A stretch of DNA of 64,000 bases from Commensalibacter oyaizuii (GTDB lineage: Bacteria; Pseudomonadota; Alphaproteobacteria; Acetobacterales; Acetobacteraceae): contig NZ_JASBAO010000001.1 in the NCBI RefSeq assembly GCF_029953265.1, positions 992,001 through 1,056,000 on the forward strand, in the 5' to 3' direction. Numbering within the stretch: position 1 is the stretch's first letter; each line of letters begins with the position of its first letter. Of this stretch, positions 8,653-17,169 are shown piece after piece. The notes below the pieces were generated by a model, which saw only the letters and a list, made by a program, of their open reading frames with translations, was not told the DNA's origin and made no database searches. Position numbers and translations under genes: made by a program.

Positions 8653-10473
8653 TTACACTTCTTCATCCTGTGCATTCTCTTCCCCACGTTTGACCATTTC
8701 CAAAGCCTTTAACCTTGCAATAAATGTACGTTGACGTTGCTCATCAGGACTGGCAACCCAAGCTTTTTGCGCTTGATCGACTTGATCTTTTAACTCTTGA
8801 ATATTCAACAAACCATAAAAATGCCACCACTTTCTTTCTATGGACTGTTCGTTTGTATTTATATCAGAATCAGAATAGTATAAAGAAAAATTTGAAGAAT
8901 TTAAAGTCTTTTCTATAAAACTATCCATCCCCCTTGCCTGCAATGTCGTCTTAATATTTTCGCAGCTTTCTGCATTTTCCATGATAACTTCTCTGATATC
9001 AGCAAGATTTTTAGGCAAACCCAACCTACAAAAAGCCTCTTCAACACTAGGTAAAATAGACGGGCAATACACCAGTAACGCCACCAAAATACACATGCGT
9101 TCATAATCAGCCCTATTTTCTTGGATAACTGGGCGAATAATTCGCAAAGTCTCAAAAGTTTTATCTTTTCGACTGGTCCTAAACCGACGATCCTTGGAAT
9201 AAAACTGCGCATAAAAACGATCAAATAACACCTTGCGATATTCTTTAGAAAGATTAGGCTCTTTTATTTGATTGGCTATGGAAGATAGTCGATCACGCAA
9301 CGCAGCTCGTTGTTCTGGAGACGTATCCACCATTAATTCAACAGAAATTTCATATAAAGTATCACTGAGATTACGTTTATTACGAATCAACTCTAAAAAA
9401 GCCTTTTCCCCTTGATTTTGAATAAAGCTGTCAGGGTCTTCTTTTTCTGGCAGTGTTATAAAATTCAAGGTTTGTTGTGATGTTAAAATAGGTAATGCTT
9501 CTTCTGCGGCATGCAGCATTGCCCTGTGCCCAGCACTATCTCCGTCAAAACATAAAACAGGTTTTGGTGTTGCCCGCCACAATAACCTCATCTGATCTTG
9601 GGTCAAGGCTGTTCCCAAAGGGGCCACGGCACCGTGAAAACCCGCTTGATACAAAGCAATAACATCCATATACCCTTCAACGACCAAGACTGTATTATAT
9701 AAGGGATCGATATCTTTACGGCTATGGATTGAGCCAAGATTATTTAATCCATACAACACACGTCGCTTGGCAAATAAAGGTGTCTCAGGACTGTTTAAAT
9801 ACTTAGGCTGTCCATCCCCCAAAATTCGACCGCCGAATGCAATCACACGATTTCTTCGATCAAAGATTGGAAACATCACACGATTAAAAAAAAGCTCCCC
9901 CCCCCATTGATCGTCTGACTGCTTACGTAATAGGCCCGCCTCACCAATATGATGTATGCTATATCCCATCCCCTTTAAATAATCGATCAATCCACCCCGT
10001 CCGTCACCAGACCAACATAATCCAAATTGGTTTATACTGTGCTCTGAAATGCCTCGACGCATCAAATAATCGCGCCCCACTTTGGCACGGGGAGATTTAA
10101 ATTGATCTAAATAATATTGATGGGCGGCAGCCATTAATTCATAAAGATTGTGCTGTTGCTCTTGACGTTCCTTTTGCTGAGGGGATTGCTGTGGCACCTC
10201 AAGTCCTGCCAAAGCTGCGAGCTCATACAATGCCTCGCTAAAGCTCTTCCCTTCATTTTGCATAACAAAAGAAATGACATCACCATGCGCCCCACAGCCA
10301 TAACAATGAAAATGATCATCATAAATATAAAAAGAAGGTGTTTTTTCCCCGTGAAACGGACAACAGGCCTTCCAATGACGTCCAGATCTGGCAACCTTTA
10401 CCTTTCTTGCAATGATACTGTGCAAAGGAACACGTTGTCGTAATTCTTCAAGAAATTGCTGATCGAACGCCAC
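8653..10473 (-). CDS. dnaG: DNA primase DnaG
   Basis: Primase makes the RNA primers for chromosome replication. The N-terminal CHC2 zinc finger is complete (C38, H41, C57, C60). The catalytic TOPRIM domain shows the VVEGYMDVIAL motif followed by the CFDGDSAGHRA metal-binding motif. The C-terminal ~170 residues are the poorly conserved DnaB-interacting region. Length (606) is normal. It starts 18 bases after yqeY, so the two are probably co-transcribed. A run of nine C (9897-9905) lies in the coding sequence. Confidence 0.97.
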   Translation of the reverse strand: MAFDQQFLEELRQRVPLHSIIARKVKVARSGRHWKACCPFHGEKTPSFYIYDDHFHCYGCGAHGDVISFVMQNEGKSFSEALYELAALAGLEVPQQSPQQKERQEQQHNLYELMAAAHQYYLDQFKSPRAKVGRDYLMRRGISEHSINQFGLCWSGDGRGGLIDYLKGMGYSIHHIGEAGLLRKQSDDQWGGELFFNRVMFPIFDRRNRVIAFGGRILGDGQPKYLNSPETPLFAKRRVLYGLNNLGSIHSRKDIDPLYNTVLVVEGYMDVIALYQAGFHGAVAPLGTALTQDQMRLLWRATPKPVLCFDGDSAGHRAMLHAAEEALPILTSQQTLNFITLPEKEDPDSFIQNQGEKAFLELIRNKRNLSDTLYEISVELMVDTSPEQRAALRDRLSSIANQIKEPNLSKEYRKVLFDRFYAQFYSKDRRFRTSRKDKTFETLRIIRPVIQENRADYERMCILVALLVYCPSILPSVEEAFCRLGLPKNLADIREVIMENAESCENIKTTLQARGMDSFIEKTLNSSNFSLYYSDSDINTNEQSIERKWWHFYGLLNIQELKDQVDQAQKAWVASPDEQRQRTFIARLKALEMVKRGEENAQDEEV

Positions 10474-10491
10474 AAGTCACCTAAATTTAAA

Positions 10492-10947
10492 TTAAGAAAG
10501 TTTTGCTTTGACCAAAGGATTAACTTTGGAAAAATCAAGTACAGCCCCATAATGTTCTTTTAAATAAGCCATGACCTTTCCCATATCCTTTATAGAGCTG
10601 GCATCAGTCTTTGCAACAGCTTCGTCCACTGCTTTTTGAATACCTGCATCATCAAGTTGGGCAGGTAAAAATGTTTCGATTACGGCAATTTCTGCCTCTT
10701 CTTTTTCAACTAACTCGTTACGACCGGCTTGCTTGTACATTTCTATAGATTCGCGACGAGATTTGATCATACCTTTTAACATTGTGATGATCTCGTCCTC
10801 TGCAACGGCATCAATACCTTTGGGGCGGGCATTGATGTCCAGATCTTTTAATTTTGCCCCAATCATCCGCAATATTGAAACTTTTTCAGCTTCTTTTGCT
10901 TTCATCGCCACTTTTAATTCTTCTTTGAAACGCTCGCGCAAATCCAT
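10492..10947 (-). CDS. yqeY: GatB/YqeY domain protein
   Basis: The 151-residue protein is the free-standing form of the tail domain of the amidotransferase subunit GatB. The landmarks are MDLRERFKEELKVAMKAKE, the VSILRMIGAKLKDL helix, the EAEIAVIETFLPAQL segment and the final DMGKVMAYLKEHY element. It has no catalytic motifs; a tRNA-binding role is assumed from GatB. A GGAG 8 bases before the ATG supports the start. It is first in the yqeY-dnaG pair and divergent from carA. Confidence 0.92.
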   Translation of the reverse strand: MDLRERFKEELKVAMKAKEAEKVSILRMIGAKLKDLDINARPKGIDAVAEDEIITMLKGMIKSRRESIEMYKQAGRNELVEKEEAEIAVIETFLPAQLDDAGIQKAVDEAVAKTDASSIKDMGKVMAYLKEHYGAVLDFSKVNPLVKAKLS

Positions 10948-10996
10948 TGTCTATCTCCATATACTTGTAAAAATATGTATATAACATTACTTAAAT

Positions 10997-11013
10997 CAGG
11001 AAAAATTTTCCTG
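10997..11013. promoter_or_regulatory. Perfect palindrome in the yqeY/carA divergent region
   Basis: CAGGAAAA-A-TTTTCCTG has 8-base arms around a single central base. It sits between two divergent genes, 50 bases from yqeY and 96 from carA, where an operator would be expected. That it binds a protein is inference. Confidence 0.4.
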
Positions 11014-11028
11014 TTGAAAATTTTTACT

Positions 11029-11052
11029 ATTCCCTATGGGAATTTTTTTCCC
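11029..11052 (+). promoter_or_regulatory. Terminator-like hairpin with an alternative pairing upstream of carA
   Basis: ATTCCC (11029-11034) pairs with GGGAAT (11038-11043) and is followed by six T, like a small intrinsic terminator. The GGGAA arm can instead pair with TTCCC (11048-11052). Mutually exclusive stems before a pyrimidine-precursor gene suggest attenuation, but only if transcription starts upstream of 11029, which I cannot establish. Confidence 0.35.
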
Positions 11053-11064
11053 AATCACTTATAT

Positions 11065-11076
11065 TACTATATAGTA
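11065..11076 (+). promoter_or_regulatory. TACTATATAGTA palindrome overlapping a likely carA -10 region
   Basis: This is a perfect 12-base palindrome 33 bases before the carA start, with -10-like hexamers (TATATT 11060-11065, TATAGT 11070-11075) in or next to it. It may be the promoter core, an operator, or both. Confidence 0.35.
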
Positions 11077-11108
11077 TATGACATTCGTCCAGCAAAGGAC
11101 ACAAGGAC

Positions 11109-12482
11109 ATGATGAATATCGATACAATAATCGCGCGCCTTGGGGGAATAGAACAAGCCGCACGCATTACAAAAGTCAGCACAGAGGCCATTCGTAAATG
11201 GAAACAGGCGCGTGCTATCCCTTCAAAACATTGGACGACCATTATTCAAGAAACGGGGTTAGAATTGTCTGATTTACAACCAAAAAACCAAACCGATTCT
11301 TTGCCTACCACTTGCCCAACTGGGGCAAATGCCGTACTGTTATTAGAAGACGGTACTATCTTGTGGGGAATTGGTTTTGGGGCATATTCATCAAAGGATA
11401 ACCTTGCAATTGGGGAAATATGCTTTTCCACTAGCATGACGGGGTATCAGGAAACTTTAACAGATCCCTCTTTCGCAGGTCAAATTATTACCTTTACCTT
11501 TCCTCATATCGGAAATATCGGTACCAACAGCGATGATAATGAAGCCAATCAGATTGCCGCCAAAGGATTGGTCGTAAAACAAAAAATTACTGCTCCTTCA
11601 AACTGGCGTTCAGAGAAAACCCTTGAAGCATGGTTATGCGACCATCACGTCACAGGTATTTATGGTATTGATACCCGAACCCTGACATTACGTATCCGTG
11701 ATCACGGTCCACAGAGTGCTTTATTGTTCTGGCCAGAAGATGGTCAATTTGACCTTGATTTTTTACAAGAACAGGTAAAATCATGGCCTGGATTACAAGG
11801 TATGGATCTAGCCAAAGAAGTCACCTGTGAAAAACCTTACACTTGGAAAGAGGGTGTTTGGCATTGGGATAATAAAACCGCAACCAAAACTAACAAAACC
11901 TATAATGTTGTCGCCGTTGACTATGGCGCTAAACAAAATATTTTCCGTAATCTGGTCGAAGTTGGATGTCAATTAACAATCGTTCCCGCAACAGCTTCGG
12001 CAGAAGAAATTTTAAGCCATCATCCAGATGGTGTGTTCTTATCAAACGGCCCTGCAGATCCTGCTGCCACAGCACATTATACTGTTCCTGTTTTAAAATC
12101 ATTACTTGAAAAAAGAATTCCTATTTTTGGTATTTGCTTGGGACATCAATTACTGGCCCATGCTTTGGGTGGAAAAACCTATAAATTAGACCAAGGACAT
12201 CGTGGAGCAAACCAACCCGTCCAAGATTTAAAAACAGGTAAAGTTGAAATCACCAGTCAAAACCATGGGTTTGCCGTTGATCCTGATAGCTTACCCGCCG
12301 ATGCGCATGCAACCCACATCAATCTTTTTGATGGTTCAAACGAAGGCATTGCTTCTGATACCTATCCTGTGTTTTCTGTACAATACCACCCAGAGGCAAG
12401 CCCTGGACCAACCGATAGCCATTATCTATTCCAACGCTTTGCAGAGCTAATGGATAATCATTCCCCAAATAAAAAACAATAA
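11109..12482 (+). CDS. carA: Carbamoyl-phosphate synthase small subunit with N-terminal helix-turn-helix domain
   Basis: Residues ~65-457 are a standard CarA: the N-terminal domain (IGEICFSTSMTGYQETLTDP), then a class I glutamine amidotransferase with nucleophile Cys343 (FGICLGHQL) and the His427/Glu429 pair (VQYHPEA). It hydrolyses glutamine and passes ammonia to CarB for carbamoyl phosphate, the precursor of arginine and pyrimidines. Residues 1-58 are not part of normal CarA. They look like a small Cro/YdaS-type DNA-binding domain (IIARLGGIEQAARITKVS, then EAIRKWKQARAIPSKHW). I recall an NCBI-named domain of this kind (carph-isopro), described from the N-termini of such enzymes; this is from memory. 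AAGGAC 6 bases before the first ATG supports the long form. carB follows after 9 bases. Confidence 0.96.
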   Translation: MMNIDTIIARLGGIEQAARITKVSTEAIRKWKQARAIPSKHWTTIIQETGLELSDLQPKNQTDSLPTTCPTGANAVLLLEDGTILWGIGFGAYSSKDNLAIGEICFSTSMTGYQETLTDPSFAGQIITFTFPHIGNIGTNSDDNEANQIAAKGLVVKQKITAPSNWRSEKTLEAWLCDHHVTGIYGIDTRTLTLRIRDHGPQSALLFWPEDGQFDLDFLQEQVKSWPGLQGMDLAKEVTCEKPYTWKEGVWHWDNKTATKTNKTYNVVAVDYGAKQNIFRNLVEVGCQLTIVPATASAEEILSHHPDGVFLSNGPADPAATAHYTVPVLKSLLEKRIPIFGICLGHQLLAHALGGKTYKLDQGHRGANQPVQDLKTGKVEITSQNHGFAVDPDSLPADAHATHINLFDGSNEGIASDTYPVFSVQYHPEASPGPTDSHYLFQRFAELMDNHSPNKKQ

Positions 12483-12491
12483 GGTGCTCTT

Positions 12492-15400
12492 ATGCCTAAA
12501 CGGACAGATATATCTTCTATTATGATTATTGGTGCTGGCCCGATTGTTATCGGTCAGGCATGTGAATTCGACTATTCAGGGGCCCAAGCGTGTAAAGCAC
12601 TTAAGGAAGAAGGCTATCGGGTAATTTTAGTAAATTCTAACCCCGCCACCATTATGACCGATCCTGATATGGCTGATGCAACTTATATCGAGCCTATCAC
12701 CCCTGAAACGGTGGAACGCATTATTTTAAAAGAAAAACCTGATGCCATTTTACCAACCATGGGTGGACAGACAGCTCTGAATACAGCAATGGCATTGGAC
12801 AAATCTGGTTTTTTACAGCAACATAATGTTGAACTCATTGGTGCCAAAGCAGACGTTATTGATCGTGCTGAGGATCGTCTAAAATTCCGTGAGACTATGG
12901 AAAAGATCGGTATTGAAAGCCCTCGCAGTACAATCGCACACACTATTGAAGAAGCCCGAGAAGCATTAAAATATACTGGGTTACCTGCAGTTATTCGCCC
13001 ATCTTTTACTTTGGGTGGTTCTGGGGGTGGAATTGCCTATAACAAAGATGAATTTGAAGCTATTGTTTCTTCGGGTTTAGATGCTTCTCCAACAACTGAA
13101 GTATTGATCGAAGAGAGTATTTTAGGATGGAAAGAATATGAAATGGAAGTTGTTCGCGACAAAGCGGATAACTGTATCATTATCTGTTCCATCGAAAATA
13201 TTGATCCAATGGGAATTCATACTGGGGATTCAATCACTGTAGCCCCAGCTTTGACATTAACCGACAAAGAATATCAACGGATGCGCGATGCGTCTATTGC
13301 CTGTTTACGTGCGATTGGTGTTGATACAGGGGGATCAAACGTCCAATTTGGGCTTAATCCAGTCGATGGCCGCATGGTCGTCATCGAGATGAATCCTCGT
13401 GTCTCTCGCTCTTCAGCACTGGCATCCAAGGCAACAGGTTTCCCGATTGCTAAAATCGCAGCGAAGTTGGCTGTTGGATATACGTTGGATGAATTAAAAA
13501 ATGACATAACAAAAACAACCCCAGCCTCCTTCGAACCAACAATTGACTATGTAGTTATTAAAATCCCTCGTTTTACCTTTGAAAAATTTCCAGGCACCCC
13601 TGCTTTGCTAAGCACCAGCATGAAATCTGTTGGTGAAGCCATGGCTATTGGTCGCAGCTTCCCTGAGGCTTTGCAAAAAGGGTTGCGTTCAATGGAAATT
13701 GGACTTTCTGGATTAGACCCTATAGAGGTCCCTGGTGACGGTGATGATGATGCCTTTCGTGCGGTTCTCTCTCAACCTCGTCCCAATCGTATTTTAATGG
13801 CAGCCCAAGCAATCCGTGCAGGACTTTCTTTAGAACGCATTCATGAAGCTTGTCGTTTCGATCCATGGTTTTTACGCGAATTAGAGAATATTATTCGCGC
13901 TGAACAGGAATTGCAAACAAACGGTTTACCCAAAGATACCTACTCATTAAGAGCCGTTAAAGCGCTAGGTTTTTCTGATAAACAACTTGCAACTTTAACC
14001 AATACCAGCGAAGCAGAGGTATTACAGCTACGTGAACAGTTGAATGTATATGCTGTTTACAAGCGCATTGATACCTGTGCGGGTGAATTTGCATCTTCTA
14101 CTTCTTATATGTATTCAACCTATGAAGGCAGCTTTAACGCCCCAATTTGTGAAAGCAATCCAACCGATCGTGAAAAAATCATTATTTTAGGGGGGGGGCC
14201 GAACAGAATTGGGCAAGGCATCGAATTTGATTATTGTTGTGTTCATGCCTCTTACGCCCTTAGAGAAGCAGGGTACGAAACCATTATGGTGAATTGTAAT
14301 CCTGAAACCGTTTCAACAGATTATGATACCTCTGATCGACTATACTTTGAACCTTTGACAAGTGAAGACGTCATTTCCTTAATCCGTTGTGAACAACAAA
14401 ATGGCAAACTGAAGGGCTGTATTGTTCAATATGGTGGGCAAACACCGTTAAAATTATCCAAAGCTTTGGAAGATGCTGGTATTCCCTTACTAGGAACCCC
14501 CGCCGATGCCATTGATTTAGCCGAAGATCGTGAACGTTTCCAAGTTCTGTTACAAAAACTTGGTCTGCGCCAACCTTTAAACGGGATCGCGCATAATGGA
14601 GACGAAGCAGAAGCGATTGCAGAACAAATTGGATATCCTGTGGTTATTCGTCCTTCTTATGTTTTGGGTGGACGGGCTATGGAAATTGTTTATGACAAAA
14701 ACAGTTTGCATCGTTATTTACGTGAAGTACTACAATATGCAGGCGCGGATGTGACCTCTGGCCCATTACTGATTGACCAATATCTTAGCGATGCCATTGA
14801 AACAGATGTTGATTGTCTTGCTGATGGCGAGGATGTATATGTCGCCGGGGTTATGGAACATATCGAGCAAGCTGGTATTCACTCTGGTGACAGTGCCTGT
14901 TCCATTCCCCCATATACCCTATCCCCTGCTGTTGTTACTGAATTAAAAGCCCAAACCACCACTTTGGCCAAAGCATTGGGAATTGTCGGGCTAATGAATG
15001 TGCAATATGCGATTAAAAATAATGAAATCTTTATTTTAGAGGTCAATCCCCGCGCCTCAAGAACCGTACCGTTCGTAGCCAAAGCAACGGGGGTTCCCGT
15101 GGCAAAAATTGGTGCGCGTGTTATGGCTGGGGAAAAATTAAAATCTTTCGCATTAAAAGATCGTGCTATTTCAAGTCATGTTGCCGTAAAAGAAGCAGTT
15201 TTTCCGTTCGCACGTTTTCCCAATGTTGATATTATTTTGGGCCCTGAAATGCGCTCTACAGGTGAAGTTATGGGCGTTGATGTTTCCTTTGAACGTGCCT
15301 TTGCCAAATCGCAATTAGGGGCTGGGGTTAATTTACCTTTAACGGGTACAGTATTTCTGTCTGTTCGGCATAGCGATCGCACAGCTTTATTATCCATAGG

Positions 15401-15740
15401 TCGTAAATTGGCGGAAATGGGCTTTACGATTTACGCAACCAGAGGTTCGGCTGAAACGTTAAAACAAGCAGGTATTGAAGCAAAAATCGTAAACAAAGTT
15501 CTTGAAGGTCGCCCCCATTGTGTGGATGCTATTTTGTCGGGTGAGGTTCAATTGATCATTAATACCGTTCAAGGGGCACAAGCGACCGCAGATAGTTTTG
15601 ACATTCGTCATTCCGCCTTGACCCATGGTATTCCCCATTACACAACCATGGCAGGCGCCATTGCCGCAGTACACGCAATTTCAGCCTTACGTGAGGGACA
15701 ATTAGACGTTGCCCCCTTGCAGTCATACTTAAAACATTAA
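12492..15740 (+). CDS. carB: Carbamoyl-phosphate synthase large subunit
   Basis: The 1082-residue catalytic subunit uses bicarbonate, ammonia from CarA and two ATP. Two homologous synthetase halves are visible, each opening with a dinucleotide-like loop ([19 protein letters not shown] in the first; [19 protein letters not shown] in the second, about residue 567) and each with an ATP-grasp core ([12 protein letters not shown] and [12 protein letters not shown]). A C-terminal MGS-like allosteric domain (about 940-1075) is where UMP/ornithine act in homologues. AAGGTG precedes the ATG. A run of nine G (14190-14198) encodes part of the second Gly-rich loop. Confidence 0.98.
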   Translation: MPKRTDISSIMIIGAGPIVIGQACEFDYSGAQACKALKEEGYRVILVNSNPATIMTDPDMADATYIEPITPETVERIILKEKPDAILPTMGGQTALNTAMALDKSGFLQQHNVELIGAKADVIDRAEDRLKFRETMEKIGIESPRSTIAHTIEEAREALKYTGLPAVIRPSFTLGGSGGGIAYNKDEFEAIVSSGLDASPTTEVLIEESILGWKEYEMEVVRDKADNCIIICSIENIDPMGIHTGDSITVAPALTLTDKEYQRMRDASIACLRAIGVDTGGSNVQFGLNPVDGRMVVIEMNPRVSRSSALASKATGFPIAKIAAKLAVGYTLDELKNDITKTTPASFEPTIDYVVIKIPRFTFEKFPGTPALLSTSMKSVGEAMAIGRSFPEALQKGLRSMEIGLSGLDPIEVPGDGDDDAFRAVLSQPRPNRILMAAQAIRAGLSLERIHEACRFDPWFLRELENIIRAEQELQTNGLPKDTYSLRAVKALGFSDKQLATLTNTSEAEVLQLREQLNVYAVYKRIDTCAGEFASSTSYMYSTYEGSFNAPICESNPTDREKIIILGGGPNRIGQGIEFDYCCVHASYALREAGYETIMVNCNPETVSTDYDTSDRLYFEPLTSEDVISLIRCEQQNGKLKGCIVQYGGQTPLKLSKALEDAGIPLLGTPADAIDLAEDRERFQVLLQKLGLRQPLNGIAHNGDEAEAIAEQIGYPVVIRPSYVLGGRAMEIVYDKNSLHRYLREVLQYAGADVTSGPLLIDQYLSDAIETDVDCLADGEDVYVAGVMEHIEQAGIHSGDSACSIPPYTLSPAVVTELKAQTTTLAKALGIVGLMNVQYAIKNNEIFILEVNPRASRTVPFVAKATGVPVAKIGARVMAGEKLKSFALKDRAISSHVAVKEAVFPFARFPNVDIILGPEMRSTGEVMGVDVSFERAFAKSQLGAGVNLPLTGTVFLSVRHSDRTALLSIGRKLAEMGFTIYATRGSAETLKQAGIEAKIVNKVLEGRPHCVDAILSGEVQLIINTVQGAQATADSFDIRHSALTHGIPHYTTMAGAIAAVHAISALREGQLDVAPLQSYLKH

Positions 15741-15748
15741 AAAACGTT

Positions 15749-15784
15749 ATTCTAAAAGAAAGAAAATAATCTTTCTTTTAGAAT
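15749..15784 (+). terminator. Terminator after carAB
   Basis: A perfect 15-bp inverted repeat (15749-15763 with 15770-15784, 6-base loop) begins 8 bases after the carB stop. The stem is AT-rich and ends in a T-rich arm; the T-tract after it is short. Confidence 0.72.
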
Positions 15785-16064
15785 ATTTGCAAAACAAATC
15801 CTTCAAATAACTACCTAATATTTTTATTTTTGAATTAAAATTAAAAATTACATAAAACGATTTACGTTTTGTCATAATTCTACTAAATATTAATAATCAT
15901 CCGTAATAAATTTATTTAGTTCTAAATAAATATAATGGGTTACATTAATCTTAGTCACGATATACTGTAATTAACTTTCAAGAGGTTAACTGTGATTAAA
16001 TCATATTTTATTTATCTTTGAATATATAAAATATAAACAAGCCAATAATATAAAGGAAATGTTT
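15785..16064. promoter_or_regulatory. AT-rich region before padC, with a candidate operator
   Basis: No gene is visible in about 280 bases. Two inverted repeats stand out: AAAACG-N5-CGTTTT (15854-15870) and TTAAC-N9-GTTAA (15971-15989), the second ~75 bases before padC and of operator size. Decarboxylase genes of this family are often repressed by PadR-type or LysR-type regulators, but no regulator gene is adjacent. I found no convincing -35/-10 pair. Confidence 0.35.
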
Positions 16065-16580
16065 ATGCCAACGTTTGATAAAAAGGATCTTTCAGATTTT
16101 CTAGGTAAACATTTAGTATTTACTTATGATAATGGCTGGAATTATGAACTTTACATAAAAAATGCTAAAAAAGTTGACTTTCGTGTTCATAGCGGGATCA
16201 TCGGAAATCGTTGGGTAAAAAATCAAGATGTTTACATTGCACGTATTGCAAAAAAGATATGCAAATTATCATGGACAGAACCAACAGGTACAAATGTAAG
16301 CATCATCATAAATTTAGAAAATATGCTTTATCAAGGTACAATTTTCTTTCCACGCTGGATCATTAACGACCCTGAAAAAGCTTCAAGAATTCAAGACGAC
16401 CGTATACCTTTGATGGAATTTTACCGCGAAATCGGCCCGACATATCCCATTGAAATATTGGATGAATTTGCAGCTATTACTTTTGTTCAAGATTGTAGTC
16501 AGGACGATGAATCTGTTATTGAATGCTCTGCCGATGAACTACCTGCTGACTTCCTTGAAAATCTAAAAAAATCTTTGTAA
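16065..16580 (+). CDS. padC: Phenolic acid decarboxylase
   Basis: The family removes CO2 from p-coumaric, ferulic and caffeic acids, giving vinyl phenols; it is a cytosolic, cofactor-free beta-barrel. The whole 171-residue chain matches: FTYDNGWNYELYIKN, VHSGIIGNRWV, LSWTEPTGTNVS, GTIFFPRWI, and LDEFAAITFVQD. By alignment with the Bacillus and Lactobacillus enzymes as I remember them, Tyr13, Arg41 and Glu64 correspond to Tyr21, Arg49 and Glu72. The first pocket Tyr (Tyr11 in B. subtilis) is Phe19 here (codon TTT). I start at 16065 because AAAGGA lies 7-8 bases upstream; the ATG at 16059 abuts that site. It is isolated from its neighbours and patchily distributed in bacteria, so it was possibly acquired by transfer. 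Confidence 0.93.
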   Translation: MPTFDKKDLSDFLGKHLVFTYDNGWNYELYIKNAKKVDFRVHSGIIGNRWVKNQDVYIARIAKKICKLSWTEPTGTNVSIIINLENMLYQGTIFFPRWIINDPEKASRIQDDRIPLMEFYREIGPTYPIEILDEFAAITFVQDCSQDDESVIECSADELPADFLENLKKSL

Positions 16581-16616
16581 ATGATTACAATATATTAAAT
16601 ACTATTGATAATAACA

Positions 16617-17159
16617 TTATTCTTTGTCGTTCTTTATATATTGCCAGAATTTTGGTAAGAAAATTTCTTGTACAAGAACGACAGAATTTTGACCAGAAAA
16701 TGTTGATCTTCTACCCCATAAACCCAAAGAACCTTCAAAAACGGGGATAATCGTCACAGGATAATTGGCCACTTCTATCAAGGATCGTTGAAATTGCTCA
16801 TCCGTAAACAATACGGAACCAAGGGGGTGACAACCCAACCTTGTCAATTGTTTATCATCTTGTCCCAGATCTGATTTTATAATGATACTGCGAGCATAAA
16901 CCCACGATTGATTATCTCCTTTTAAAATAACCTCTCTCACCCATTGTTTTTGCGGGAATAAGAGTTGTAATTTCAGACATTCGTCCAGCCGTAAGGACGC
17001 GTACCCTTCTGATAAAACCTCCAATGAAAATCGTTGACTACTTAAAAGCGTCAACCGCTGTGTCAAGGACCCCCTATCAAATAACCAATCTATTTCCATT
17101 GCGGAAAGATTTTTCTGAACATCGGCCTGATTTCGCCAAACTATTTGATCAGTCTGCAT
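16617..17159 (-). CDS. ubiC: Chorismate--pyruvate lyase UbiC
   Basis: UbiC cleaves chorismate to 4-hydroxybenzoate and pyruvate, the first committed step of ubiquinone synthesis. The family signature is complete: DWLFDRGSLTQRL (about 24-36), VREVILKG with the chorismate-binding Arg75, WVYARSI, LGCHPLGSVLF, and QEIFLP with Glu165. Length 180 is close to the E. coli 165. It follows the DUF1176 gene by 10 bases on the same strand and is convergent with padC. No clear Shine-Dalgarno precedes the ATG, so translation may be coupled to the upstream gene. Confidence 0.88.
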   Translation of the reverse strand: MQTDQIVWRNQADVQKNLSAMEIDWLFDRGSLTQRLTLLSSQRFSLEVLSEGYASLRLDECLKLQLLFPQKQWVREVILKGDNQSWVYARSIIIKSDLGQDDKQLTRLGCHPLGSVLFTDEQFQRSLIEVANYPVTIIPVFEGSLGLWGRRSTFSGQNSVVLVQEIFLPKFWQYIKNDKE

Positions 17160-17169
17160 GAGTACGTAA

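Noticed and set aside
11027-11242. Minus-strand 71-residue open frame spanning the carA promoter and HTH region
   Set aside because: No Shine-Dalgarno, no domain, and the opposite strand encodes a plausible HTH; kept as a shadow.
16059-16064. Earlier ATG for padC
   Set aside because: It is 1-2 bases from the AAAGGA ribosome site, too close; the ATG at 16065 is properly spaced.
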